In this document: one piece after another, positions 1 through 8,837 of the stretch
Layout: every line of letters starts with the position of its first letter
Position numbering within the stretch: the first letter of the stretch is position 1
Origin: a virus
Length of the DNA stretch: 48,599 nucleotides
Virus record (IMG/VR): IMGVR_UViG_3300042731_008609
Coordinates: 1-48,599 of that record
Strand: one strand, 5' to 3'
Made by a program: the position numbers and the translations under genes
Notes under the pieces: generated by a model
Database searches by the model: none
What the model saw: only the letters and a program-made list of their open reading frames with translations
What the model was told of the DNA's origin: nothing

Positions 1-543
1 AAGACTTTCACCTAATATGGTAGAAACTTTCCTAAAAATCTCTTCCATTCTATATATAGGATCAGATTCATCAAGCCAGAGTTCAAACTCTATCTCTGAA
101 TACTGTGGCTGACCAATAGCATTTATCCAACCTTTTTTATGCGTAGGATCACATTTCTTCACCCACCAAACTAAAGGAACACTTCCAATACCCCAACAAT
201 AAAGCACTTTGGGAGTAGGAGTAAACTGTCCAGCTTTACCAAATCCAAGATATCCAGTTGATTGATTACGCAATGTATCAAATTGTTTAAGCATAAGTAC
301 ATTACCAACAATATTGCCACGACGTATTAATGGTAATGTAAAAGAAATCTTTCTATTTCCTCCTCCTCCAGGACTTATCGGAGAATAATTTAATCCAGGG
401 ATAGGTTGTTCAGCTAGTATTATTTCTTTGGTATCTCTGATGTCCCCAGGAATTATAGGTGTAGTAATAAGTTGATAGTTAGAAATATCATATATATACC
501 AGGGAAGTTTTACAGCGTAATTAGCTTGTTGTCTTTTTGTCAT
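1..543 (-). CDS. Tail/baseplate protein, cut by the window edge
   Basis: The frame opens with ATG at 543, overlapping the tape measure stop in an ATGA junction, and stays open for 181 codons to position 1, so the C-terminus is missing. The visible part is rich in Trp, Tyr and Pro and has a central stretch reading PKVLYCWG then LVWWVKK. In other contractile phages the gene after the tape measure often encodes a CIS-tube/LysM or gp53-like baseplate adaptor, and the spacing of Trp-Gly and Gly-Gln-Pro motifs is compatible with that group. The assignment rests mainly on position. It is translationally coupled to the tape measure gene. Confidence 0.6.
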   Translation of the reverse strand, partial: MTKRQQANYAVKLPWYIYDISNYQLITTPIIPGDIRDTKEIILAEQPIPGLNYSPISPGGGGNRKISFTLPLIRRGNIVGNVLMLKQFDTLRNQSTGYLGFGKAGQFTPTPKVLYCWGIGSVPLVWWVKKCDPTHKKGWINAIGQPQYSEIEFELWLDESDPIYRMEEIFRKVSTILGESL

Positions 544-1913
544 CGACCCTGCCTCACAGCTTCATTTTGAAGTTCGTCTTTAAGTCCCCTTCCAAATTCT
601 TCACCTGCTCTATATGCGTTACCCTCAGTAACGGTTATATTATTATTTATCTCTCCAACATTAACATTATTGGTGGTAGGTTTCATAAGAGGAAGCCCTA
701 TATTCCCTCCTACCTGAACTCCACCCTTTTCACCATATGAAACACCGAAAAAGTCTTTAACATCTCCAACAGCCTTTCCGAAAAAATTTTTAACATCATT
801 AGTATGATCTATAATCCACTGTATACCTTCAACTATCTTTTCTATACTGGTAGCCGCAAGCTCTAAAGCAGAAGCTATTCCTTCGAATATAAACATTACT
901 CCTTCTCCTACTACTCCTCCTAAAAAAGAAAAAATATCTTTCCATGCTTTAAGCTGTTTAGAACCTCCGAATATAGCAGTAAAGATACGATCAAATGCAT
1001 CAACTATCCGCTGTATAGGTGTCATAATATCCTGTATCGCAGGTAAAAAACTTGCAGTAAAACTTTCAACTATTTCAGCAATAAAGTCAACAGCTTTTCC
1101 CAAAAGTTCACCAATAGAACGAAATACAGATTGTATTGAATCACCATGTTCATTTGCCTTAAAAAGTCCATCAACAAATTTTGTAATATCCCTTACTATA
1201 TTCCCCAAGGGTACTTCTATATCACCAAGGCCAGTCATGATACCTTCCAGAAGGCTTAAGGCACTAGAGAAAAGACCTTCTACTAGTACCCTTGCAAGAT
1301 CAAGCAACGGTGGTCCTACTTCTGATAAAAATCTTTTAAAAAAATCAAATATAGGTTCTATTAAAAGACCTATGAATTCAACCATAGAAGCTATTTTAAA
1401 AAGCATAATATTAATAAAATCACTTACAGTCCTTATTTGGTCACCAAATATTCCTTTAAAGATTGATCCTAAAGCGTTCATCATCTGTTTAACAGTATCT
1501 ATAAATCGATTAACAAAAAGGACTACTACTCTAAAGATATTGGCTATGGCCTGACCCCATTTTACAAACATAGCTCTATGATCTCTTACCCAATCAAGCA
1601 TTTTTTGTAAAAGAGGCATAATCTCTTTACGTAAAGGCCACAACAAATTTTTAAATATAATATCTTTAGCTATACCGAAAGCTTGTCCTATCTCCGGCAT
1701 CTCCTTTATAAGTTTCCCTACACCCTTGACGGCAAGAAACATAGTCCCTATAAATCTTACTGCTCTTACTATTCCCCTTGAAACACTTTTTGTCATTTTT
1801 TTAGTAGTATTAGCAAAACCTTTTACCATTTGGGACATCTTACCTTCTATCTGTTTTACACCATCTACAATAGGACGTGGGTTAAAAGTAAAAGCTACAT
1901 CTTCAGCCGGCAT
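540..1913 (-). CDS. Tail tape measure protein (short)
   Basis: A 457-residue protein follows tube and chaperone genes, the fixed position of a tape measure. It has a basic, Lys-rich N-terminus (about 25-50) and several long hydrophobic or amphipathic helices (about 50-65, 125-140, 165-215), with Gly-rich segments near 310-330 and 390-415. Tape measure proteins fill the tail tube, set its length and leave with the DNA. By the usual helix rise this length would give a short tail of roughly 70 nm, which is an inference. The start ATG at 1913 lies inside the last codons of the frameshifted chaperone, implying coupled translation. Confidence 0.75.
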   Translation of the reverse strand: MPAEDVAFTFNPRPIVDGVKQIEGKMSQMVKGFANTTKKMTKSVSRGIVRAVRFIGTMFLAVKGVGKLIKEMPEIGQAFGIAKDIIFKNLLWPLRKEIMPLLQKMLDWVRDHRAMFVKWGQAIANIFRVVVLFVNRFIDTVKQMMNALGSIFKGIFGDQIRTVSDFINIMLFKIASMVEFIGLLIEPIFDFFKRFLSEVGPPLLDLARVLVEGLFSSALSLLEGIMTGLGDIEVPLGNIVRDITKFVDGLFKANEHGDSIQSVFRSIGELLGKAVDFIAEIVESFTASFLPAIQDIMTPIQRIVDAFDRIFTAIFGGSKQLKAWKDIFSFLGGVVGEGVMFIFEGIASALELAATSIEKIVEGIQWIIDHTNDVKNFFGKAVGDVKDFFGVSYGEKGGVQVGGNIGLPLMKPTTNNVNVGEINNNITVTEGNAYRAGEEFGRGLKDELQNEAVRQGR

Positions 1914-2139
1914 CTTTTATTTCCTTTACTAACTTATTAACAATCTCAATAGTATGTTCATAATCATCAAACTTCATGTTATATAAAGTTTCATAATTAA
2001 AAGCCCCATAAGTAGTCATAGCAAGTCTAGCTGTCTCCTCTAAAAATACCTTTATATCAAAATCAAGATACTTTATACTAGGTATAAGCCAAAATACTGC
2101 TCTTCGATCTTGCTTTACATAGAACGAAGAGCGGATTCG
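1903..2139 (-). CDS. -1 frameshift extension of the tail assembly chaperone
   Basis: From the slippery site at 2148-2139 the -1 frame is open for 78 codons to a TGA at 1905-1903, just inside the start of the tape measure gene. It has no convincing start codon of its own at its beginning. A slip after Phe262 of the upstream protein would make a fusion of about 340 residues. This matches the gpG/gpGT arrangement of lambda and E/E+E' of P2, where a small share of ribosomes makes the extended chaperone that binds the tape measure. The extension is rich in Asp, Glu, Lys and aromatic residues. Confidence 0.75.
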   Translation of the reverse strand, partial: RIRSSFYVKQDRRAVFWLIPSIKYLDFDIKVFLEETARLAMTTYGAFNYETLYNMKFDDYEHTIEIVNKLVKEIKDAG

Positions 2140-2924
2140 AAAAAATTTGTAGTATTTACCTCAGCATTCCATAATTTTCCACACTTAATACATCTTTTTT
2201 CAATAACACTTTTCATACCATATTCTGACATAGTTTTATTAAGTTTTACAAATTCCTTCATATTCTCAAAAAGTAACATCCCAAAATTATTTTTCCATTT
2301 TGCATCTGTAGCAGAACCATTAACCATCTCAAGAGCCTCTACATAAATTCCGAATTGAGTTCTAGTCATATTGTCATGTCCATATCTAAGTTCTGCAATC
2401 ATACACTCATTTAAAGTAGGGAAATGTAAATTAAAAGAAGCTATTTCTATTATTATCTCACCTTTACTCTTTATAGTCACAGGATCATTAAGAGAAATAT
2501 AGATATCGTTCTCTTCCCCATCATAATATATAACTTCAAGGTCAGAAACAAAATCCCTTGTATCTATAACTTCATCTTCTTGTTTAATATATTCAGTTAT
2601 TGTCTGATTACCACATCTAGGACAAGTATAAACCCCTTCGAATCCATCATCAGGACTAATCTGTAAAATACATTTGAGCCCTATATACTCTGCGCTCCGG
2701 TATGGCATATGTTTACAAATAGCTTTAATTCTTGACTTTTCTACTACGTCTTCACTTCCTGAAAGCTGAACAACACAACCAGATATTAATACATGAATAG
2801 CAGAAAACCAACAGCCATTATCAGCTACCTTACGAACATCTGCCAACACTCCAGCACGTGGACTTTCGATCTCTATGTCAGTATATATCATATCACTATA
2901 GAATATTGGAATTGGTAATCTCAT
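2115..2924 (-). CDS. Tail assembly chaperone, zero-frame product
   Basis: This 269-residue protein sits between the tube and tape measure genes. It has a split zinc-ribbon pattern: Cys101 and Cys104 (CPRCG) and Cys245 and Cys248 (CIKCG). It is longer than lambda gpG or P2 gpE, so similarity is by position and frameshift context rather than size. Zinc-ribbon tail chaperones or hub-assembly proteins are known from other contractile phages. Start ATG at 2924 lies 3 nt after the tube gene. The last seven codons, after the slippery site, are replaced by a 78-residue extension when ribosomes slip. Confidence 0.65.
   Translation of the reverse strand: MRLPIPIFYSDMIYTDIEIESPRAGVLADVRKVADNGCWFSAIHVLISGCVVQLSGSEDVVEKSRIKAICKHMPYRSAEYIGLKCILQISPDDGFEGVYTCPRCGNQTITEYIKQEDEVIDTRDFVSDLEVIYYDGEENDIYISLNDPVTIKSKGEIIIEIASFNLHFPTLNECMIAELRYGHDNMTRTQFGIYVEALEMVNGSATDAKWKNNFGMLLFENMKEFVKLNKTMSEYGMKSVIEKRCIKCGKLWNAEVNTTNFFESALRSM
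2139..2148 (-). promoter_or_regulatory. Programmed -1 ribosomal frameshift site
   Basis: On the minus strand the sequence AAATTTTTTC contains two overlapping canonical slippery heptamers in the zero frame of the upstream gene: A-AAT-TTT (2148-2142) and T-TTT-TTC (2145-2139). The zero-frame stop follows eight codons later (2117-2115), and the -1 frame is open to the tape measure start. The position in the tail operon is where such sites are known. Confidence 0.75.
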
Positions 2925-2927
2925 TAT

Positions 2928-3347
2928 TTACTCCGCATCAATGGGAATAACATCCCAAGGAGATATAGTGATTTGAACCTGTGCATATGTAGGATTGCCA
3001 GCATCATAAGGAGGTTCATAATACCTTACACATTCGCAGGATGGAAGTAAGGTCCTTGCAAACTCAGTACCAGAAGCATCCGTACGGATTACTGTTACAT
3101 CATGTTCCTCATCATTAAAATACCAATCCTTCATAAATTGTAAAGTATTAGTATCCTTACTTATCTTATAAGTAATCTGTATCGCAGGTATAGTAGTAAT
3201 ACCGTTTTGGATACGTCTAATCTTTTTAAACTCTGGTACTTCCAATTGACCTTTTTCAAGAGGAATTTCAGCAAAACTAACAAGTCCAGGTATTTCCTCC
3301 CCATCAATAAGTACACGTTTCTTTTCAGCTAAATCATTCCTTTGCAC
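2928..3347 (-). CDS. Tail tube protein
   Basis: The 139-residue product follows the sheath gene by 12 nt, as tube genes do in contractile phages. It is mostly beta-strand-like, with alternating hydrophobic residues, a basic middle segment and a C-terminal half ending in a run that fits the edge strand of a tube subunit (VQITISPWDV). Tube subunits stack as hexamers inside the sheath and form the DNA channel. No transmembrane or signal segment is present. The call depends on gene order plus size and character. Confidence 0.75.
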   Translation of the reverse strand: MQRNDLAEKKRVLIDGEEIPGLVSFAEIPLEKGQLEVPEFKKIRRIQNGITTIPAIQITYKISKDTNTLQFMKDWYFNDEEHDVTVIRTDASGTEFARTLLPSCECVRYYEPPYDAGNPTYAQVQITISPWDVIPIDAE

Positions 3348-3359
3348 TTGTCTTCTCCT

Positions 3360-5183
3360 TTAAAGTAAAAGTATTCCAACACCTATCTTAATCGAACCCG
3401 CAGGAGTAGGATAAGTAAAATAAGTATCAAGATTACGTTCACCAGCATTTATTGAAGTTTGAGGATTGTTTATAATATCAGCCTTAACTTCAAAATGATT
3501 TGTCGGATTAGATTCATTTCCATCCTCGTCCTGTGTTCTACCAAAAGTTTCACCCTCTGGAACATTTCCAGTACTTCCACTTTCCCATAACCTATAAAGA
3601 AACTGTAAGATAGCCATTTTATCTTCTTTAATACGATTTATAGAGTTAGGCATATTTTCAGAATTCTGTAATGAATCTACAGCAGAAACCTTTATATAAT
3701 CCTTCATAAGTATTCCATTTGCGAACATATACGCAAGATCAGTACTTGGAGTAAAGAAATTTCTAATAATTATTCCAACACCTTCAAGCTCTTGTATTAG
3801 ATTAATACCAGTTTCAGCTATCTCAGTTCTATCATCATTATCAAGAAATTGATCTCCTACCACTCCAATAATACCATAAAGAGGTACCTGTCTTATAGCA
3901 GGTATTATATGAATACCATAAAGACCAATACTTCTTATCCAAGCTCCCATTACATGACCAATATTAGGAACATGCCTTGCAGGAGCAAGAACAGAAGTTG
4001 CAAATGGGTCTTCTACTTTAACCCAATTAGCAACAATAACACCGTCAACTTCATCTGATCTTTGAAAAGAATAACCAATAACTTTAAGTTGCGCTTTGGT
4101 CTGATCTTCAGCTATAGTATAAAGCCATTTCGGATTATCAGTCCTTCCCTTACAATACGTTTCTCCAGCCGCTTGAATGGTAGCATCAGTACTTTCCGGA
4201 TTCCCCAATATACGTACAGGAAGATTGTTAAAAAGTGCTAAAACTTTAGACCAGTGGGCAGAAGTAGTAGGAGTAGTACCCTCCGCTCCATTAGTAGGAT
4301 ATGTGACTTCAGTATCTGAAGTAAAGAGCTTGTCTCCCAAAGTAGAAGATGAAGATTCATCAGTAACTACTATCCATTTACTTTGTGCAAATACATTTGG
4401 AGCATAAAAATCACTTACCTCAGACTCCATAGTACAGATAATCTTGCCAAGTTCTACATCTACTTCTTTCTCAACACCATTTATGCTTTTCCGGTATGTC
4501 TTTAAAGTAAAACCAGGAACAGAAACTACATCATCAACATCTAAAGAAGCAGAAGCGGCAGAAAAATTACCCGACCAATAAATACGCTTCGTAGATTCAT
4601 CAATTTGAGTAATTTTGTGATATTCTGTGCCAGGAGTACCACCAGTAGCAGCAAATTTTACAATATCCCCTACCTTAATTCCTATCACTGAGTCAAGTTC
4701 AGCATAACTTTGACCAGTAGCAGCACAAGTAGCTGAAGCGGCAGTAGAGAATCTGGTAGCAAGTTCAATCTTAGTACCAGTACGGTTTCCAGATGTGCCA
4801 TATCCTACCTCTTCTTCATAACCATCGGTAACAGTTATCGAATCTTGTGCTCCGTCATCCTGTTTTGTTCTTGAAGCACTTACAGCATCTATAGCAGAAC
4901 CAGTATATCCTACATGAGCACCAACATAAAGTTTTGCATCTACTCCAACAGCATTAGCAAAAAACGCCTTTACTATATCAGAACCATAATACGTAGAAGT
5001 TATATGCTCTCCGAAAATTTCTTTAAATTCTTCTTCATTATGAACTAAAAATACTTTATCGTATTTTCTTTCAAACCTGCCCATAATACCACCTACTAAG
5101 AAATCAGAAGGTATGACAGTCTTAGTACGTTTTACCGGAAGGTTATCTCCATAAACACCTAATTTTCTCAAATTAGTAGGCAT
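3360..5183 (-). CDS. Tail sheath protein
   Basis: A 607-residue protein with the typical sheath opening (LGVYGDNLPVKR, then a segment about flying past GRFERKYD) and a C-terminal third containing GINLIQELEGVGI, a phage tail sheath signature, followed by AYMFANGI and a C-terminal arm. Residues about 120-230 form a Ser/Thr/Gly-rich insertion that probably is a surface domain. Sheath subunits polymerise around the tube and contract on infection; the gene proves myovirus morphology. It is followed by the tube gene and preceded by an 88-codon gene with 2 nt between them. Confidence 0.9.
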   Translation of the reverse strand: MPTNLRKLGVYGDNLPVKRTKTVIPSDFLVGGIMGRFERKYDKVFLVHNEEEFKEIFGEHITSTYYGSDIVKAFFANAVGVDAKLYVGAHVGYTGSAIDAVSASRTKQDDGAQDSITVTDGYEEEVGYGTSGNRTGTKIELATRFSTAASATCAATGQSYAELDSVIGIKVGDIVKFAATGGTPGTEYHKITQIDESTKRIYWSGNFSAASASLDVDDVVSVPGFTLKTYRKSINGVEKEVDVELGKIICTMESEVSDFYAPNVFAQSKWIVVTDESSSSTLGDKLFTSDTEVTYPTNGAEGTTPTTSAHWSKVLALFNNLPVRILGNPESTDATIQAAGETYCKGRTDNPKWLYTIAEDQTKAQLKVIGYSFQRSDEVDGVIVANWVKVEDPFATSVLAPARHVPNIGHVMGAWIRSIGLYGIHIIPAIRQVPLYGIIGVVGDQFLDNDDRTEIAETGINLIQELEGVGIIIRNFFTPSTDLAYMFANGILMKDYIKVSAVDSLQNSENMPNSINRIKEDKMAILQFLYRLWESGSTGNVPEGETFGRTQDEDGNESNPTNHFEVKADIINNPQTSINAGERNLDTYFTYPTPAGSIKIGVGILLL

Positions 5184-5185
5184 CT

Positions 5186-5452
5186 TTATACCCCCTTAAT
5201 CACAAGATATTTCTTGGCTTGTATAAAATCAGGATGCTCAAGCCATTCTATAGGAATTTCTTTTGTTTCCATACCTTCAAAAACAACAATATTCCTACCT
5301 ACATGTAAATCAAACTTTCTATTTTGTCTAAAAGTAACAGAAACCATCTTTTTACTAGGCTTCTGTACCTTTTCTACAACAAGCTCCCCTGAGAACTTGG
5401 AGTTAGATTCAAAGTTGCCGCTCCCGCTATCGGTAGATGTCTTCTTGCCCAT
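5186..5452 (-). CDS. Small conserved-position protein upstream of sheath
   Basis: An 88-residue product with a Ser/Gly-rich N-terminus and a basic central segment, then an acidic C-terminus. The ATG at 5452 has a good ribosome binding site (GGAAG) about 6 nt upstream. Its first 79 nt overlap the end of the preceding gene in another frame. Small proteins between the neck and sheath genes are often tail completion or terminator proteins, but no motif here settles that. Confidence 0.6.
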   Translation of the reverse strand: MGKKTSTDSGSGNFESNSKFSGELVVEKVQKPSKKMVSVTFRQNRKFDLHVGRNIVVFEGMETKEIPIEWLEHPDFIQAKKYLVIKGV

Positions 5453-6567
5453 AATTCTTCCTTTACCTCCACATTTATTGTATACTGAATCTTAGGTATG
5501 ACGTCATAAGACGAAGTAGGTTCAACTTCAATAGGTATGACATCATAATCTATATCATTCTTTCTTCCATTAATCCATAAAGTATGAGTATCTAAAAATT
5601 TCTTAATTAAACTTGACATATTCATTAATATTTCATAACTTCTAGCCTCACAATCAACAAGAATAGGATATCTTAAAACTCTTCCTTGGTCTTTGTTTCC
5701 GATAGTAAGAGTTTGGAAAGTATCTAAAAAAGTATCTAAATCAGTACCTCTATTAACAGGTTCCGGAACAAGTCCCCACACACTAAACCCAGGAAGTTGT
5801 ATCTCAATCTCTGAACTTCCTATTCCTGCCCTTGCCGGAAATATAAGATATACTGGTGCATCTGTAAAATTGTTAACAAGAAAATTTCCATCAAAAAGGT
5901 CAGTAAGACCAAAACCAGTTTCCGATCTTTCACCCAATTGATGAGTCTCAGAATTTACATCGTCATCGATAAGTATTACAGAATATCTTCCTATAAAATT
6001 TTCAAGAAGTGTAACATTAGTATCACCAGCAGAACCAGACAAAGTACCCAAAAGTATACCCTTCCCATATTCTATCTCAAACATATAATCAATGTGCTCA
6101 GAAATAGCAGTAAAGATATCTATTGGTAATTCCTGTTTTTCAAGATACATAGCACTTATAACAAGATAATCTTCATCATCATGTAAACATGTAATCTTAA
6201 TTCTATCTATTGAAGAAAGACCAGAAATATCTATAGTCTCATGAGTAAAAGTAGGAAAAGTTCTGATAAAAAATTCATTATCTGCATCAAAGGATATCTT
6301 ATAAGAACAGTCAGAACTTTTCCTATAGGAAGCTGATCTCTTTTCTCTCGACCACAAACTAAAGACTACCGTATCATAATCTCCTATTGATGCAGATACA
6401 GACTTAGTTATAGATTCGCCGTTACTACCTTCAGGAAAATGAAAAACAAGTGATTTTTCTTTAAGAGAAGCTATATACTCAGTATTTTCATTAAGCCCAT
6501 GTACAGCAACACTACCAGTACCAGACCAACCAGAAGTTGTTTCAAAAGTCTCAAGATCATATTTCAT
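5374..6567 (-). CDS. Neck/tail-region structural protein, unknown fold
   Basis: A 397-residue protein in the head-tail joining region. I chose ATG at 6567 because AGGTGAT sits correctly upstream; a GTG nine bases earlier lacks one. The start lies inside the last codons of the previous gene. The N-terminal half looks like a carbohydrate-binding or jelly-roll beta-sandwich (WSGTGSVAVHGL, then an acidic strand-rich region). The C-terminal half contains TFQTLTIGNKDQG and IPIEVEPTSSYD, reminiscent of tail completion proteins. The function is not recognised. Confidence 0.6.
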   Translation of the reverse strand: MKYDLETFETTSGWSGTGSVAVHGLNENTEYIASLKEKSLVFHFPEGSNGESITKSVSASIGDYDTVVFSLWSREKRSASYRKSSDCSYKISFDADNEFFIRTFPTFTHETIDISGLSSIDRIKITCLHDDEDYLVISAMYLEKQELPIDIFTAISEHIDYMFEIEYGKGILLGTLSGSAGDTNVTLLENFIGRYSVILIDDDVNSETHQLGERSETGFGLTDLFDGNFLVNNFTDAPVYLIFPARAGIGSSEIEIQLPGFSVWGLVPEPVNRGTDLDTFLDTFQTLTIGNKDQGRVLRYPILVDCEARSYEILMNMSSLIKKFLDTHTLWINGRKNDIDYDVIPIEVEPTSSYDVIPKIQYTINVEVKEELWARRHLPIAGAATLNLTPSSQGSLL

Positions 6568-7162
6568 AAAGATCACCTATTATACCTTGTACTTCCTTCT
6601 CACGGATTCTTTTAAAAGTAGCCTCCTTACCTTCATTTATGAAACGTGTAATAGCTCTTTTAACTTCGACCGCAGGTTTAGGCTCCATCTTCCTACGCTT
6701 ATTCATATATCTTCTATAAGCCAGAAAAAAAGCCGATCTTGGAGGTATCCTTATAACCCCATTAGGATGATTAATAGTAGCACCAAATTCATGTACATCA
6801 AAAAGGTCTTTAAGTTTAAGATCACTTGTATGATGCTTTTTAGAACTCGGTCTAACCCTATAACCATTCTTAAGCTTTACAATTTTCATCATTTCTACAT
6901 ATGATCTAGGATCGTCTATTCCAAGATCATAAAGCGGATTTTCAGGTTTTTTAGCTCCATGACTTCTTTTCCTTTTAATCGTAGATAGTTTAAGAGGCTC
7001 AAGTCTCAGATCATTTTTGATAATACCCTGCTGAAATTCTTTTATTACTCCTTGAGCATCTCTTTTAAGCGATGAATCAAGTACAGGAGGGACTAAACGA
7101 GGAAGTCTCCTTATACGTGATCTTTTAGCTTCAAATGTAATAGAATATCTTACATCAATCAT
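6557..7162 (-). CDS. Putative neck/tail-completion protein (gpG/gp10-like)
   Basis: A strongly basic 201-residue protein with the segment IRIPPRSAFFLAYRRYM near residues 133-150. A Pro-Arg-Ser/Pro-Phe motif of this kind is characteristic of phage virion morphogenesis and HK97 gp10-like neck proteins. It overlaps the upstream gene by an ATGA junction and the downstream gene by 11 nt. The order connector, neck, neck, sheath is standard in contractile phages. Specific family membership is inferred. Confidence 0.6.
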   Translation of the reverse strand: MIDVRYSITFEAKRSRIRRLPRLVPPVLDSSLKRDAQGVIKEFQQGIIKNDLRLEPLKLSTIKRKRSHGAKKPENPLYDLGIDDPRSYVEMMKIVKLKNGYRVRPSSKKHHTSDLKLKDLFDVHEFGATINHPNGVIRIPPRSAFFLAYRRYMNKRRKMEPKPAVEVKRAITRFINEGKEATFKRIREKEVQGIIGDLYEI

Positions 7163-7614
7163 TCTTTATATAACCCAAAAGTAATATATAACCATACATC
7201 ACCAAATTGTGACGCAAGCCCCTTTTCCTTTATAACATACATCTGATCTCTTACATATATAGTAGTTCTTTTTATATTAATAGTATCAAATGTATAACCA
7301 GCATTAAACCAATCTGCAGTAGCAGTATATAGAAGAAGTTCAGACTCTTCAAAAAGACCAGCCTTTTCTATCCTATATTTATTCGGATTAAAATCTATAG
7401 GATAAGCGTTAAATGCTAACGAAGTAACATCAGAAAGTTTTTTTATAGTATTATATCTATCTCGTATAACGTTATCTTCTCCACGTACTTTAACATTAAT
7501 ACTGTCCCCACGTTGATCAATAATTTCTTTAGTATCTAAAAGAGCATGAAGTTGCTCAAGATCAACTCCTTGATTACTGAGCAGTTTACTAGATAAAGTA
7601 GATAAATCAGACAT
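7159..7614 (-). CDS. Putative head-tail joining protein
   Basis: A 151-residue protein between a connector-like gene and a neck protein gene. The N-terminal 30 residues are helical and Leu-rich, followed by mixed strand segments with several Tyr and Thr. It overlaps its upstream neighbour by 8 nt and its downstream neighbour by 4 nt (ATGA). The position fits a head-closure or stopper protein, but no diagnostic motif was seen. Confidence 0.55.
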   Translation of the reverse strand: MSDLSTLSSKLLSNQGVDLEQLHALLDTKEIIDQRGDSINVKVRGEDNVIRDRYNTIKKLSDVTSLAFNAYPIDFNPNKYRIEKAGLFEESELLLYTATADWFNAGYTFDTINIKRTTIYVRDQMYVIKEKGLASQFGDVWLYITFGLYKE

Positions 7615-8533
7615 TACCCACCGTTCCTGTAAGAAATGATTTTAAAGCAGAGATTCCATCCCTAGCAAGTTCATTTCTTATATTATCCCATTTCCCACGA
7701 TTACCATGATTTCTACTAAATCCCTGTACAGAAAGATTACCTCCACCAGTTCTATTAGCAACTTGACCCAAAGCTTTTTCACATGTAAGACAAATTATTG
7801 CTTGACGTAAAAGAGAAGGTACATTTACATAACCATAAGTATAAATCACTTTTATATTCTTTGTACCACGTGCAAATAAAGGATTAATAACACCTTCCCC
7901 GAAATCACTCTTAGCAATGATTATACCTTCATCAGCTAAAACCACAACAGAATTAATACTTATTACATATTGATCATTCTGTACATTGGTATAACTGATA
8001 GACACAAGATCAACAATTGGCCTACGTGAAAGAATAATTAACTTACTACCAGTACCGGAAACATATTCCGTCTTCTGTTCTGCAGAAGCTACACCAAGAG
8101 ATTGCCCTATTTTAGACTCCATCCACGGAATTACAAAATTATCTCTCATCCTTACAAACCAATCATCAGAAAGTACAGTCTCAGAAATACCATACCCTTC
8201 AAGCATACTTCGCATTTCTATAACAGCCGGTATATTAGATTCCTCAATCTTGGGCATAACACGAAGCCAATAAATACGACCAGGAATTTTTTCATTAATA
8301 AGCTCCCATCGTATCTGCCAAAGTCCAATTGTAAGATAATCCACAGGAAATGTATAACTTAGATTACCATCAGTAGCAGGACTATCTATCGTAGGAGTAA
8401 CAGTAGATACATTATTATCAGGATCAGTAATCTCAAATTTAACATTTCCAGTTTCTCCGGAAAGGTCTCTTTCTGTAGATAAAATAAGTGAGTATTCTTG
8501 TCCTTCGTAAATCCAACCATCAGTATTAGACAT
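7607..8533 (-). CDS. Head-tail connector with N-terminal Ig-like domain
   Basis: The 308-residue protein appears to have two parts. Residues 1-95 form an Ig/BACON-like beta-sandwich (Gly/Asp/Thr-rich, ending IRWELINEKIPGRIYWLRV). Residues 100-308 resemble HK97 gp6-type adaptors: an N-terminal helix pair around WFVRMRDNF, a central strand region with RGTKNIKVIYTYGY, and the helix VPSLLRQAIICLTCEKAL. gp6-like proteins form the ring under the portal. The Ig-like addition is common on virion proteins and may decorate the neck. Confidence 0.65.
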   Translation of the reverse strand: MSNTDGWIYEGQEYSLILSTERDLSGETGNVKFEITDPDNNVSTVTPTIDSPATDGNLSYTFPVDYLTIGLWQIRWELINEKIPGRIYWLRVMPKIEESNIPAVIEMRSMLEGYGISETVLSDDWFVRMRDNFVIPWMESKIGQSLGVASAEQKTEYVSGTGSKLIILSRRPIVDLVSISYTNVQNDQYVISINSVVVLADEGIIIAKSDFGEGVINPLFARGTKNIKVIYTYGYVNVPSLLRQAIICLTCEKALGQVANRTGGGNLSVQGFSRNHGNRGKWDNIRNELARDGISALKSFLTGTVGNV

Positions 8534-8837
8534 ATCTAGTTAAATCATACTCCCCTTTAAGATGTACTATAATGAAAGCATTAACCGTATCAAGTATAGT
8601 TACTGTAAGATCAGTAACATTATTATTAACAGGTATTATTCTGTCATAATGTTCCTCATTTGCAACCGTATAACCTACAGGTACTTCACCATTTCTATCG
8701 TCTATCTGACAAATATCTCCAGCAGTAGCACCTTCCATACAAACATGAATATGGCTCACAGGCCATGTACCTTCAAGAACATCAGAAAGTATCATCTTTT
8801 TCCTATTTTTATCAAAACCAGTAGCTTCTACCGACAT
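8526..8837 (-). CDS. Small beta-rich structural-region protein
   Basis: A 103-residue product, predicted all-beta, with alternating Val/Ile and Thr in its C-terminal half (VTDLTVTILDTVNAFIIVHLK). It overlaps the following connector gene by 8 nt. The size and composition would suit a capsid decoration or stabilising protein, but nothing specific is recognisable. It directly follows the anomalous beta-helix gene and resumes the normal AT-rich base composition. Confidence 0.5.
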   Translation of the reverse strand: MSVEATGFDKNRKKMILSDVLEGTWPVSHIHVCMEGATAGDICQIDDRNGEVPVGYTVANEEHYDRIIPVNNNVTDLTVTILDTVNAFIIVHLKGEYDLTRYV

